A stretch of 58,814 nt of DNA from Reyranella massiliensis 521. Lineage in GTDB: Bacteria; Pseudomonadota; Alphaproteobacteria; Reyranellales; Reyranellaceae. Location of the stretch: contig CAMARK010000020.1 of the NCBI GenBank assembly GCA_945860205.1, positions 1-58,814 of the forward strand. Direction: 5' to 3'. Positions 1 to 9,738 of this stretch are shown here, piece after piece. The notes under the pieces were generated by a model. It saw only the letters and a list, made by a program, of their open reading frames with translations. It was not told where the DNA came from and did no database searches. Both the position numbers and the translations under genes were made by a program. The first letter of the stretch is position 1. Every line of letters begins with the position of its first letter.

Positions 1-1404
1 CGAGCCCTGGGCGTGCACATTGGCCCGCAGCCAGGACAGCAAGGGGACAAAATCGCCCTTTCCGATGGAATCCAGCAGGCCCGGGACGGCCTGGCGCGCG
101 GCGGCGAAAAGCTGGGCCGCCGCCAGGGCGCCCAACGTGTAGGTCGGGAAATAACCCCATCCCCCATCCGGCCAATGGATGTCCTGCAGGCAGCCCAGCG
201 CATCGTCGGGCGGCACGACTCCCAGCAATTCGCGCATGCCGTCGTTCCAGGCGCCCGGCAGGTCGGCCAGCGCCAGGTCGCCCGCCAGCATCGCGCGCTC
301 GAGCCGGTAGCGCAGCATGACGTGCAGCGGATAGGTGACCTCGTCGGCATCGACGCGGATGAAGCCCGGCGCCACACGTGTGTAGAGCCGGTGGATATTG
401 TCTTCGGTCCAGTCAGGACCTTGCTTGCCGAAGGCAGCGCGCATGCGAGGTGCTGCGAAGTCGATGAAGCTGCGGTCGCGGCAGGCCTGCATCTCCATCA
501 GCAGCGACTGGCTCTCGTGCAGCACCATGCCGCGGGCGTTGCCGACGGGCTGGCGTCGCCACTCGCGCGGCAGGCCGGCCTCGTAGAGCCCGTGGCCGGT
601 CTCGTGCAGCACACCCATCAGCGAATGGGCGAAGTCGGCCTCGTCGTAACGCGTGGTGATGCGCACATCGTCGGCGGTGCCGCCGGTGAAAGGATGGGCC
701 GAAACGTCGAGCCGGCCATGGTGAAAGTCGAAGCCGATGATCCGGATCAGCTCTTCGCCCAGCTTTCGCTGAGCCTCGACCGGGAACGGCCCGTCGAGTG
801 CGAGCGGCGCGGGCTCGCTCTTCTGGTGTTCAAGCACGCGGCCGAGCAGGCCCGGCAGGAAGGCGCGCAGCTCGTCGAACAGCGTATCGATGCGGGCGGC
901 CCGTCCGCCCGGCTCGAACTCGTCAAGCAGCGCGTCGTAGAGCGTGGTGCCCAGCGCCGCTGCTTTCGCCTCGCCGACGCGGCGCATCAGGGTCAGCACC
1001 TCCTGCAGGGTCGGCAGCAGGGACTTGAAGTCCGCGTTCTTCCGGGCCTCGCGCCAGACATGCTCGCAGGCCGAGGTGGCGCGGGTGCGGGCCTCGACGA
1101 GATCGCCCGGCAAGGCGTTCTCGTGCACCCAGGACCGACGCATCTCGCGCAGGTTGGCCGCCTGCCAGCGACTGAGCGATGCCCTGTTCTCCTCCGCCCG
1201 CGCCAGCAGCTCGGGCATATCGGGCGCCGTGATCATCTCGTGCGCGACGACGTTCAGCGTCGCGAGCTGGTCGGCACGGTCCTCGCTGGCGCCGTCTGGC
1301 ATCATGGTCGAGCGGTCCCAGCCCAGGATCGCGCTGGCGCGGTTGACGGCGCTCAGCCGCGCGAATCGCCGCTCCAGATCGACATAGGGATCGTTCACTA
1401 TCAT
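1..1404 (-). CDS. M32 family metallocarboxypeptidase (carboxypeptidase Taq), 3' end outside window
   Basis: Zinc carboxypeptidase that trims C-terminal residues from peptides in the cytoplasm. The visible part is 468 codons of a family that is usually about 500 residues, so only the C-terminal end is missing. The start is ATG at 1402-1404, overlapping the SURF1 stop in an ATGA, so the two are translationally coupled. The reading MIVNDPYVDLERRFARLSAV and the IxGWD segment near residue 29 are typical of M32. The zinc motif HETGH lies at residues 267-271 (bases 592-606), fitting the M32 HEXXH signature. It is the last visible gene of the cytochrome oxidase transcript; its link to respiration is positional only. 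Confidence 0.9.
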   Translation of the reverse strand, partial: MIVNDPYVDLERRFARLSAVNRASAILGWDRSTMMPDGASEDRADQLATLNVVAHEMITAPDMPELLARAEENRASLSRWQAANLREMRRSWVHENALPGDLVEARTRATSACEHVWREARKNADFKSLLPTLQEVLTLMRRVGEAKAAALGTTLYDALLDEFEPGGRAARIDTLFDELRAFLPGLLGRVLEHQKSEPAPLALDGPFPVEAQRKLGEELIRIIGFDFHHGRLDVSAHPFTGGTADDVRITTRYDEADFAHSLMGVLHETGHGLYEAGLPREWRRQPVGNARGMVLHESQSLLMEMQACRDRSFIDFAAPRMRAAFGKQGPDWTEDNIHRLYTRVAPGFIRVDADEVTYPLHVMLRYRLERAMLAGDLALADLPGAWNDGMRELLGVVPPDDALGCLQDIHWPDGGWGYFPTYTLGALAAAQLFAAARQAVPGLLDSIGKGDFVPLLSWLRANVHAQGS

Positions 1405-2147
1405 GGCTTCCGCTTAGTCCGGCCGGCGACATCGAGCCGGCCGTTCTCCCAGTGATAGGCGAGATAGACGCCGGCCAGCGCCAGCGCGATCAGGAACCAA
1501 GTGATGGCGTACTGCATGTGGTCGTTGGGAATGTCGAGGCGCGTCTGGCCGCCGATCGGCACGCCCCCGGGATTGGGCGCGGCATCGGCATCGAGGAAGA
1601 AGGCATCGAGCTTGGGATCGCGCGGCGCGCCGGCGAGCTGGCGCATCAGGGGGACGTCGACGTGGAACCAGACGTTCTTGTCCGGCACGCTGTCCGGCAC
1701 GAACCGGCCCCTGATCTGCGAACGGCGGACGATGCCGGTGAGCTCGACGCGGCCGGCAACCTGGCCTTCAGCCCGTTTCGACGGTTCCTTTTTCTCCGAC
1801 GGGATCCAGCCGCGATCGAACAGCACGACCCGGCCGTCGTCGGTCTTGAGCGGCGTCACGACCTGGAGGCCGACCTTGTTCTTGAGGCTGCGGGCGGCGA
1901 GATGGAATTCCTTGCCATGCTCGAAGGTGCCGGTGACCTTCACGCGCCCGTATTCATGGCGCAGCGGGTCGCCTTTGAGCAGCTCGTCGAGCGAGAGCGG
2001 CGCCGCCGCCTGGTTCGTGGCCATGCGATCCAGGATGTCGCGCTTCCATTCGCGGCGTTCGAGCTGCCAGACGCCCAGCGTCAGCGAGAGCACGAGGATC
2101 GGCAGTGAAATGAGCGTTGGCCACAGGGCCGGTCTCAACCTGATCAT
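1401..2147 (-). CDS. SURF1 family cytochrome oxidase assembly protein
   Basis: SURF1 helps place heme a into subunit I of aa3-type oxidases in the cytoplasmic membrane. The 248-residue product has an N-terminal membrane helix (LISLPILVLSLTLGVWQLERR), a soluble periplasmic middle, and a C-terminal helix (YAITWFLIALALAGVYLAYHW), the two-helix layout of the family. The WQLERR-W-K and YAITW segments are characteristic. The start at 2147 is chosen because the membrane helix begins directly after it; the longer open frame upstream runs into the terminator-like hairpin and is not family-like. The gene follows ctaE after 73 bases and overlaps the carboxypeptidase start by 4 bases. Confidence 0.93.
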   Translation of the reverse strand: MIRLRPALWPTLISLPILVLSLTLGVWQLERREWKRDILDRMATNQAAAPLSLDELLKGDPLRHEYGRVKVTGTFEHGKEFHLAARSLKNKVGLQVVTPLKTDDGRVVLFDRGWIPSEKKEPSKRAEGQVAGRVELTGIVRRSQIRGRFVPDSVPDKNVWFHVDVPLMRQLAGAPRDPKLDAFFLDADAAPNPGGVPIGGQTRLDIPNDHMQYAITWFLIALALAGVYLAYHWENGRLDVAGRTKRKP

Positions 2148-2162
2148 CTCGTCGAGGCTCCC

Positions 2163-2197
2163 AAAAAGGCGAACCGCCGGGGAGCGCCCGGCGGTTC
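2163..2197 (-). terminator. terminator-like hairpin between ctaE and SURF1
   Basis: A perfect 11-bp stem (2171-2181 with 2187-2197) with a 5-base loop is followed on the minus strand by a short run of five T (2163-2167). This resembles an intrinsic terminator. Because SURF1 lies just beyond it in the same direction, it probably acts as a partial attenuator that lowers SURF1 expression relative to the oxidase subunits. Confidence 0.6.
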
Positions 2198-2220
2198 CAA
2201 GGATAGTCCGATTGGTGCGA

Positions 2221-3099
2221 TCAGTGCAGCGCGATCGGCGCTTTGCCGGCGCCCCACCAGTAGATGCAGAAGAACAGGAACAGCCACACCACGTCGACGA
2301 AGTGCCAGTACCAGGCTGCCGCCTCGAAGCCGAAATGCTGCTTGGGCTTGAACTGGCCCGCCTGGGCGCGGAACAGGCAGACGAGCAGGAAGGTCGTGCC
2401 GACGAAGACATGGAAGCCGTGGAAGCCGGTCGCCATGAAGAAGGTCGACGAATAGATGTTCTCCGTGAAAGTGAACGGGGCGTGCGCGTATTCGTAGAGC
2501 TGGATGCCCGTGAAGCAGACGCCCAGCACGACCGTGAGGATCAGGCCGCGCACGGCATCGCGATTGTTGCCCTCGACGATGGCATGGTGCGCCCACGTCA
2601 CCGTGGTGCCCGAGAGCAGCAGGATCAGGGTGTTCATCAGCGGCAGGTCGAACGGCGCGATGATGCTGATGCCCTTGGGCGGCCAGACGCCGCCGGTGGC
2701 CTCGGCCCGCACCGGCATCTCGGGCGAGTTGGGATAGAGCGAGGCGTCGAAGAAGGCCCAGAAGAAGGCGGCAAAGAACAGCACTTCCGAGGCGATGAAC
2801 AGGATCATGCCGTAGCGCAGGCCGAGCTGGACCACGGGAGTATGGTACGTCCGTGATTCGACGATGACGTCGCGCCACCACCACCACATCACGGCGAAGA
2901 TGATGGCAAAGCCCGGCGCCACGATCCACCAGCCGACCGACTTGGCGACGCCTTCGATGCCCGTGCCGAACATGCCGGGATGCATGCCGAGAGCGGCGCC
3001 CAGCGCAAGCAACAGGGCACCGATCGCACCAAGCGCCGGCCAGGGGCTCGGATCGACGAGGTGATACGGATGCTTCGGTGTGCCGTCGGCCATATTCAT
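2221..3099 (-). CDS. ctaE: cytochrome c oxidase subunit III
   Basis: Subunit III of the aa3-type heme-copper oxidase, an integral membrane protein that stabilises the catalytic core. The 292-residue product carries the hallmark segments HPYHLVDPSPWP, FWAFFDASLYP, GVWPPKGI, TWAHHAI, and the C-terminal AWYWHFVDVVWLFLF, with about seven membrane helices. The start ATG at 3097-3099 overlaps the ctaG stop in ATGA; a second ATG two codons later (3091-3093) is an equally good start with an AAAGGGTGG Shine-Dalgarno. It ends the core cox gene string and is followed by a terminator-like hairpin. Confidence 0.96.
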   Translation of the reverse strand: MNMADGTPKHPYHLVDPSPWPALGAIGALLLALGAALGMHPGMFGTGIEGVAKSVGWWIVAPGFAIIFAVMWWWWRDVIVESRTYHTPVVQLGLRYGMILFIASEVLFFAAFFWAFFDASLYPNSPEMPVRAEATGGVWPPKGISIIAPFDLPLMNTLILLLSGTTVTWAHHAIVEGNNRDAVRGLILTVVLGVCFTGIQLYEYAHAPFTFTENIYSSTFFMATGFHGFHVFVGTTFLLVCLFRAQAGQFKPKQHFGFEAAAWYWHFVDVVWLFLFFCIYWWGAGKAPIALH

Positions 3100-3689
3100 C
3101 CACCCTTTCCAGTTCCGTTGGCGGGGATACCGCCGAGCAATATCTTCGCCCGCTCCGTCTTCGCCTCGAAGAATGTGTAGGAGAGCGTGACGGTGCGGAC
3201 GTTGTCGTAGCGCCGATCCTTGTCCATCTCGGGATCGACGAAAAACACGACGGGCATGTCGATCGACTGCCCGGGCAACAGCAACTGCTCGGTGAAGCAG
3301 AAGCATTGCAGCTTGTTGAACCACGGACCCGCCGGCTCCGGCGTGACGTTGTACACCGAGGTGCCGACGATCGGCCGCTGCGAGACGTTGGTCACGCGAT
3401 AGTGGACCAGCCGTTCCTCGCCGAGGCGGACCTTGACCTCGCGCTCGAGCGGCTCGAACCGCCAGGGCAGGTTGGGATCGACGTTGGAATCGAAGCGCAC
3501 GGAAACGGTCCGGGACAGCAACGGCCGGTCGCCCTGCTGGGCCACGATCGGCGTCCCGCCAAAACCGGTCGTCCGGCAAAACAGGTCGTAGAGCGGCACC
3601 GAGGCATAGGCGAGGCCGACCATGCCGACGGCTACGGCCGCAAGCCGGCCGGCAAGCCGCATGTTCTTGCGGCCCGAGTCCGCGCTCAC
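3096..3689 (-). CDS. ctaG: cytochrome c oxidase assembly protein CtaG/Cox11
   Basis: Membrane-anchored copper chaperone that delivers copper to the CuB site of subunit I. It has one N-terminal helix (LAAVAVGMVGLAYASVPLYDLFC) and a periplasmic immunoglobulin-like domain. The copper-binding CFCF motif is seen in LQCFCFTEQ, and VPLYDLFCRTTGFGGT is the family signature. I start it at GTG 3687-3689, which overlaps the stop of the preceding small gene (GTGA) and has GGGAGA eight bases upstream; the first ATG at 3660-3662 has no ribosome binding site and would leave almost nothing before the helix. This gives 197 residues, normal for Cox11. Confidence 0.94.
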   Translation of the reverse strand: MSADSGRKNMRLAGRLAAVAVGMVGLAYASVPLYDLFCRTTGFGGTPIVAQQGDRPLLSRTVSVRFDSNVDPNLPWRFEPLEREVKVRLGEERLVHYRVTNVSQRPIVGTSVYNVTPEPAGPWFNKLQCFCFTEQLLLPGQSIDMPVVFFVDPEMDKDRRYDNVRTVTLSYTFFEAKTERAKILLGGIPANGTGKGG

Positions 3690-3838
3690 GCCTTGTCTCC
3701 CATCCGCACGATGGTGAGAATGAAGAACGCCACGACCATCACCAGCAGGAAGCCGGCCACAACCAGATTCTTGCCCCGCTGGCGGCGGTGCAGGTCGGTG
3801 TCGCCGGGGCGGCGGTCTTCGACCATGGCCTCGCTCAT
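3686..3838 (-). CDS. small single-helix membrane protein of the cox operon (50 aa)
   Basis: A 50-residue protein, MSEAMVEDRRPGDTDLHRRQ at the N-terminus followed by RGKNLVVAGFLLVMVVAFFI and a short positive tail. It has one strongly predicted membrane helix (about residues 25-44) with a basic N-terminal side. The gene is wedged between ctaB and ctaG, with ATGA overlap to ctaB and GTGA overlap to ctaG, so it must be co-translated with them. Short one-helix proteins occur at this spot in many alphaproteobacterial cox operons (often called CoxF-like or left unnamed); an assembly role is inferred from position only. Confidence 0.85.
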   Translation of the reverse strand: MSEAMVEDRRPGDTDLHRRQRGKNLVVAGFLLVMVVAFFILTIVRMGDKA

Positions 3839-4770
3839 CCGACGATGATCCGCTCGAGCAGCCGATCAATTGGCAGCGCCGCGAACAGGACCGCAAGATA
3901 GAGCAGCGAGAAGCGGAACATCCGGCGCGCCGGACCGAACGCCGTCTCGTCGTCGGCGGTGCGCCACACCGCGGCGGCATGGCCGATGAACGCGACGGAC
4001 AAGGTCAGCGCAACGGCGCCATAAATCCAGCCGACGGCACCCAGCAGGGTCGGCGCCAGTGCCACCGGCGTCAGGATCAGGGTGTAGAGCAGCATCTGCC
4101 GCTTGGTCTCGCGCGGACCCGCGACCACCGGCAGCATCGGCACGCCGGCGCGGCGGTAGTCTTCGCTGCGATAAAGCGCCAGCGCCCAGAAATGCGGCGG
4201 CGTCCACAGGAAGATCAGCAGGAAGAGGGCGGCACCCACGGCCGAAACGTCGCCGGTCGCCGCGGCCCAGCCGATCACCGGCGGGAAGGCGCCGGCGGCG
4301 CCGCCAATCACGATGTTCTGCGGCGTGCGGCGCTTCAGCCAGATCGTGTAGACGAAGACGTAGAACAGGATGGCCGCCGTCAGGAGCGCCGCGGCGACCA
4401 GATTGGTGGCCACCGCCATCAGCAGGACGGAGAAGATCGACAGCAGGACGCCGAGGCCCAGCGCGTCGTCGGGAGCCACCCGCCCCGCCGGCAGCGGGCG
4501 GTTGCGCGTGCGCGCCATCAGCGCATCGAGATCGCGCTCGTACCACATGTTTATGGCGCCGGCGGCGCCAGAGCCCAGCGCGATCGCCAGCACCGCGAGT
4601 GCTGCCGTGAAAGGATGGATATGGGTCGGCGCGATCAGCACGCCGACCAGGCCGGTGAATACGACCAGCGACATCACGCGCGGCTTCAGCAGGTCGACAT
4701 AGTCGCGCACGCGCGCCGGCGTGGCGGCGCTGTCGATGCTGCCCGTGAAAGTGTGTGCAGTGTCGCTCAT
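3835..4770 (-). CDS. ctaB: protoheme IX farnesyltransferase (heme O synthase)
   Basis: Membrane prenyltransferase that converts heme B to heme O, the first step to the heme A of this oxidase. The 311-residue product has the UbiA-family polyprenyl-diphosphate motif in NMWYERDLDALMARTRNRPLP (N-x3-(E/R)DxD type) and the YVDLLKPRVMSLVVFTGLVG start typical of CtaB, with eight to nine hydrophobic helices. It starts at ATG 4768-4770, 48 bases after ctaD, and overlaps the next small gene by 4 bases. No ctaA (heme A synthase) is visible in the window. Confidence 0.96.
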   Translation of the reverse strand: MSDTAHTFTGSIDSAATPARVRDYVDLLKPRVMSLVVFTGLVGVLIAPTHIHPFTAALAVLAIALGSGAAGAINMWYERDLDALMARTRNRPLPAGRVAPDDALGLGVLLSIFSVLLMAVATNLVAAALLTAAILFYVFVYTIWLKRRTPQNIVIGGAAGAFPPVIGWAAATGDVSAVGAALFLLIFLWTPPHFWALALYRSEDYRRAGVPMLPVVAGPRETKRQMLLYTLILTPVALAPTLLGAVGWIYGAVALTLSVAFIGHAAAVWRTADDETAFGPARRMFRFSLLYLAVLFAALPIDRLLERIIVG

Positions 4771-4782
4771 GTGCTTTTCAAG

Positions 4783-4811
4783 GCGAAGGCGCCTTTTTGG
4801 GGCGCCTCCGC
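4783..4811. other. intercistronic hairpin between ctaD and ctaB
   Basis: Arms 4783-4793 and 4801-4811 pair over 11 bp with one G-U in the minus-strand RNA and enclose a 7-base loop. There is no T run, so it is more likely an mRNA stabiliser or partial barrier than a terminator. It occupies most of the 48-base gap between ctaD and ctaB. Confidence 0.55.
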
Positions 4812-4818
4812 TCCGGTC

Positions 4819-6486
<1,668 letters not shown>

Positions 6487-7350
6487 TTAGCGGGTGGCGG
6501 GAGGGGTGGCAGAAGCGACGTCGGTGGTGGGCAGTAGCCCGGCCGACTTCTTCTTCTGCTCGACCCACTTGTCGAATTCGGGCTTGGCAAGCGCGCGCAC
6601 CGCGATCGGCATGTACGTATGGCCGTTGCCGCAGATCTGCGAGCACTGGCCGAAGTAGTAGCCTTCCTTGGTGACGTTGATCCAACCTTCGTTGAGGCGG
6701 CCGGGGATCACGGTCTTCTTGATGCCGAAGCCCGGGACGGTCCAGCCGTGCATGCTGTCGGCGGCGGTGCCGATGATGCGGATCGTGGTGCCGATGGGCA
6801 CGACCATCTCCTCATCCACCGCCAGCAGGCGGGGCTGGTTCGGCTTCAGCTTGACGCGGTCGGCCTCGCTCAGGATGCGGCTCTCGACCGTGAAGTTGCC
6901 CTGGTCGGGATAGGCATACGACCAGTACCACTGGTGACCGGTGACCTTGATTGTCATCGCGGCGTCCACCGCCTTGTCGCCGTAGTACAGCAGCCGGAAC
7001 GACGGGATCGCGATGACCACGAGGATCAGGATCGGGATGATCGTCCAGGCGATCTCGAGGAACGTGTTGTGGGTGGTGGCGGTCGCTGTCGGGTTGCGCG
7101 ACGCATGGAAACGCCACATCGCGTAAAGCAGGAGAAACAGCACGAATACGGAGATCACCGTGATGATCACCAGCAGAATGTCGTGCAGCTGCTCGACCTT
7201 CACCATCAACGGCGTGTAGGGCGCCGGAAAATCCATCTGCCATTCGTGCGGGATGCCGACGACCGGCTGCGCGCTGGCGCTGCTCGCGACGCCGAGGCCC
7301 GCAATCGCCGACAGAACTCCCCAAATGCCCAATACGCGCTTGCCGATCAT
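6487..7350 (-). CDS. ctaC: cytochrome c oxidase subunit II
   Basis: Subunit II holds the binuclear CuA centre that accepts electrons from cytochrome c. The 287-residue product has a Sec signal peptide ending near SASAQP, two membrane helices (about residues 60-85 and 105-125), the aromatic electron-entry segment GHQWYWSYAYPD, and the CuA ligands in the segment CSQICGNGHTYMPI. The start at ATG 7348-7350 is supported by AAGGGGA seven bases upstream. It is the first gene of the cox transcript, so the promoter should lie in the following gap. Confidence 0.97.
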   Translation of the reverse strand: MIGKRVLGIWGVLSAIAGLGVASSASAQPVVGIPHEWQMDFPAPYTPLMVKVEQLHDILLVIITVISVFVLFLLLYAMWRFHASRNPTATATTHNTFLEIAWTIIPILILVVIAIPSFRLLYYGDKAVDAAMTIKVTGHQWYWSYAYPDQGNFTVESRILSEADRVKLKPNQPRLLAVDEEMVVPIGTTIRIIGTAADSMHGWTVPGFGIKKTVIPGRLNEGWINVTKEGYYFGQCSQICGNGHTYMPIAVRALAKPEFDKWVEQKKKSAGLLPTTDVASATPPATR

Positions 7351-7496
7351 GCATCCGTCCCCTTGTGCGGCACCGAATTCCCTCAGGATTTCGAACCGCA
7401 AAATCCCCCGCATTTCACAGCGGTTAGTACCAGATATAGCTCTGGCAGGTAACGGGTTTTCACCCCCACTCGGTATGTGGCGGCCGGTCGCAGTCG
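7351..7496 (-). promoter_or_regulatory. probable cox operon promoter region with a short inverted repeat
   Basis: This 146-base gap precedes ctaC. It contains an imperfect palindrome (7430-7445; arms CCAGA and TCTGG around TATAGC) that could be an operator. No promoter hexamers are convincing enough to place a start site. Confidence 0.35.
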
Positions 7497-9068
7497 CTAT
7501 CGCAGGGCGGCCGAAAGCGCCTCGCCATAGCCCGCATCCTGCACGCGGGCGGCGAAGGACGGCTTGGCCGTCCCGCGTTGAAACCGGCCGTTCTCGTAGC
7601 CAAAAAGCCGTCCACCTGCGGAGTCCGTCACCGAAACGACGTGGAACAGGCCATCGCGCGCCCGTCCGAGGCGGACGACGAGATCGACCCGGCCCTGCAA
7701 CGCCGCCGCCATTGCCTCCGGGATGGCGACGACGCTCGCCCGTTCGCCAAGCGACAGAGCGGACCCCAGCGCCGGCAGGTCCGGCGCCTGCGCCGAATCG
7801 ACGAGGAGCACGTCCGGGCGTAGCCGCGCGCTGGCCGCCAGCAGTGCGGAGAAGGACGCCCCGCCCGCCGCATCGGACGGAACCGCAAGCTCGACCTTCG
7901 ACGGCAAGGGCCAGCGGAACGCGCGATGTCGCGCCACGGTGACGATCCGCGCCGCCGTCCCGACGTCGCGGGCGATCGCGGCCAGCAGCGCCGTCTTGCC
8001 CGATCCCTCCGGTCCCGCGATCAGCACATTCAGACGGCAACGCGCCGCAATCCTCAAGAGGTCGGCGATCGGGCGGTCGAGCATCTCCGAAGCGATCAGA
8101 CGCTCGAAGGTCGCGGCTCCCGGGTCGCCGCGGCGCAGCACCAGCACCGGCCCCGACGGCGCCGCCGGCGGCCCGACCAGCGTGCCTTCGCTGCCGTCGC
8201 GCAGACGAAAATCGGCGATGCCCGACGGGGCCGCGCGCGCGAGACGTGAAACGACGTCGAGCAGATGCGCGCGATCGCGAAACCGCTCCAGCGCCGGCTC
8301 GAGCACGCCCTTGCGCTCGACGAAGACGGCATCGGGTCCATTGACGAGGACCGCCTGGATGGAGCGGTCGGCCCACAGCCTGTCGATCAGTCCGAGGCCG
8401 CAGATCTCGCTCAGCGCCAGCAGCGCCAGCCGTTCACGCCCCTCGGCGGGGAGGTCAGCCAGGACCGCGTCGATGGCCTCGCGCGCGGTCGCGCGATCTG
8501 CACCAGTCTTGAGGCGCGCGCGCACCCGCGCCACGACCGTCGCCAGCAGCCCGTCGAACGAGACCAGCGGCGAAGGTGGCGCCTGGAAAACCGAGTCGGG
8601 CACGCGAGGTGCCGGCGCCGCGGGTTCGTCGCCGGTCCATGGTTTGGCGTTCGGCACAGGTTCGGCCGTGAAGACGACCAATGCAGGTTCGGGGAGTGCC
8701 GGCTCGGGCGCCTGCCGTTGCAGGACGAGCACCTCGGCCACCAGCCGGCGCAGTTCGAAGCTGGTCAGCGTGACGCCGCGCGTGCGGAAGGAGTTGTGCA
8801 CGAGTTCGCCGATCGCATAGGCGATCTCCGGCGGCGAGCGGCTCTTGTCGAGCAACGCGCGGACCGCGCCGTCCATGCCGCCGCAGAAGGCCTGCCAGGT
8901 TTCCTGCATCTGGCGCGCGCGCGTGGCGTCGCCTTGCAGCGGAAAGATCCAGTCGAGCGGCCGCGGCCCCGATGGCATCTCGCCTGCCGGGGGGCTGGGC
9001 CGTTCGAGCACGGAACTCATGGAGGACGGCTTGCTCTCAAGCCTGTCCCCGCCGCTCAGGGCGGTCAT
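7497..9068 (-). CDS. CpaF/TadA-like secretion ATPase homologue with degenerate active site
   Basis: The middle and C-terminal parts match type II/IV secretion ATPases of the CpaF/TadA (VirB11) family: ALSEICGLGLIDRLWADRSI, the VNGPDAVFVERKG segment, and a Walker A motif GPEGSGKT at about residues 352-359. The other catalytic elements are changed. The usual IVGE after RPDR is LVDS (about 422-425), so the Walker B Glu is missing, and the TIEDxxEL and TTIHAN boxes are not recognisable. The roughly 110-residue N-terminus is not family-like. No pilus genes are nearby. It is probably not a working ATPase, or has been reused. The start is uncertain: 9068 has a weak binding site and 9020 is an alternative. 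Confidence 0.75.
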   Translation of the reverse strand: MTALSGGDRLESKPSSMSSVLERPSPPAGEMPSGPRPLDWIFPLQGDATRARQMQETWQAFCGGMDGAVRALLDKSRSPPEIAYAIGELVHNSFRTRGVTLTSFELRRLVAEVLVLQRQAPEPALPEPALVVFTAEPVPNAKPWTGDEPAAPAPRVPDSVFQAPPSPLVSFDGLLATVVARVRARLKTGADRATAREAIDAVLADLPAEGRERLALLALSEICGLGLIDRLWADRSIQAVLVNGPDAVFVERKGVLEPALERFRDRAHLLDVVSRLARAAPSGIADFRLRDGSEGTLVGPPAAPSGPVLVLRRGDPGAATFERLIASEMLDRPIADLLRIAARCRLNVLIAGPEGSGKTALLAAIARDVGTAARIVTVARHRAFRWPLPSKVELAVPSDAAGGASFSALLAASARLRPDVLLVDSAQAPDLPALGSALSLGERASVVAIPEAMAAALQGRVDLVVRLGRARDGLFHVVSVTDSAGGRLFGYENGRFQRGTAKPSFAARVQDAGYGEALSAALR

Positions 9069-9256
9069 CGACCAATCCGCTTAAAAAATGACTTCCCACA
9101 ATACCCGGCCGTTACTGTAACTACCGGAGCCCCAAAAACCACGGCAAACGATGCACATCTCGGCCGTGAGCCGTCCCCAAGTTGCCGCTTGTCTTTCGAC
9201 CACCGGCCATTATGGTCCCGCGCCGTCGCACTTTGTTCGCAGGAGCCGCTGCCGTC

Positions 9257-9736
9257 ATGGACAAGGAAAACACGCTCTACATCGATCTCAAGGACGGCCG
9301 CGTCGTCATCGAGATGCGCCCCGACCTCGCCCCCACGCACGTCGCCCAGATCAAGAAGCTGGCGCGCGAAGGCAAGTATGACGGCGTCGTCTTCCACCGC
9401 GTCATCGAGGGCTTCATGGCCCAGACCGGCGACCCCCAGGGCACCGGCAGCGGCGGCATGGGCGAGTTGCTGAAGTCGGAATTCTCGAAGGAGCCGCATG
9501 TCCGCGGCTCGGTCTCGATGGCCCGCACCAACGATCCCCATAGCGCGCGCAGCCAGTTCTTCATCGTGTTCAAGGACTCGAACTTCCTCGACGGCCAGTA
9601 CACCGTGTGGGGCAAGGTGACGTCGGGCATGGAGTTCGTCGACAAGATCAAGCGCGGCGCCGGTGGCTCGGGCGCCGTGACCGCTCCCGCCGACAAGATG
9701 ATCAAGGTCCAGGTCGCCGCCGACGCGAAGGAGTGA
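9257..9736 (+). CDS. cytoplasmic peptidyl-prolyl cis-trans isomerase (cyclophilin type)
   Basis: A 159-residue cyclophilin that speeds proline isomerisation during folding. Family segments are FHRVIEGFMAQTGDP, the RSQFFIV core and FLDGQYTVWGKV. I start it at ATG 9257 because AGGAG lies upstream and the protein then begins MDKENTLYIDLKDGR, aligning with the mature part of the next gene. Longer frames upstream would add a basic stretch but no good signal peptide, so a cytoplasmic location is inferred. The next gene begins two bases after the stop and is a close tandem copy carrying a signal peptide. Confidence 0.93.
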   Translation: MDKENTLYIDLKDGRVVIEMRPDLAPTHVAQIKKLAREGKYDGVVFHRVIEGFMAQTGDPQGTGSGGMGELLKSEFSKEPHVRGSVSMARTNDPHSARSQFFIVFKDSNFLDGQYTVWGKVTSGMEFVDKIKRGAGGSGAVTAPADKMIKVQVAADAKE

Positions 9737-9738
9737 CC

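Noticed and set aside
13..1455. 480-codon plus-strand frame at the window start
   Set aside because: Antisense of the M32 carboxypeptidase, whose HETGH motif and start are clear on the minus strand.
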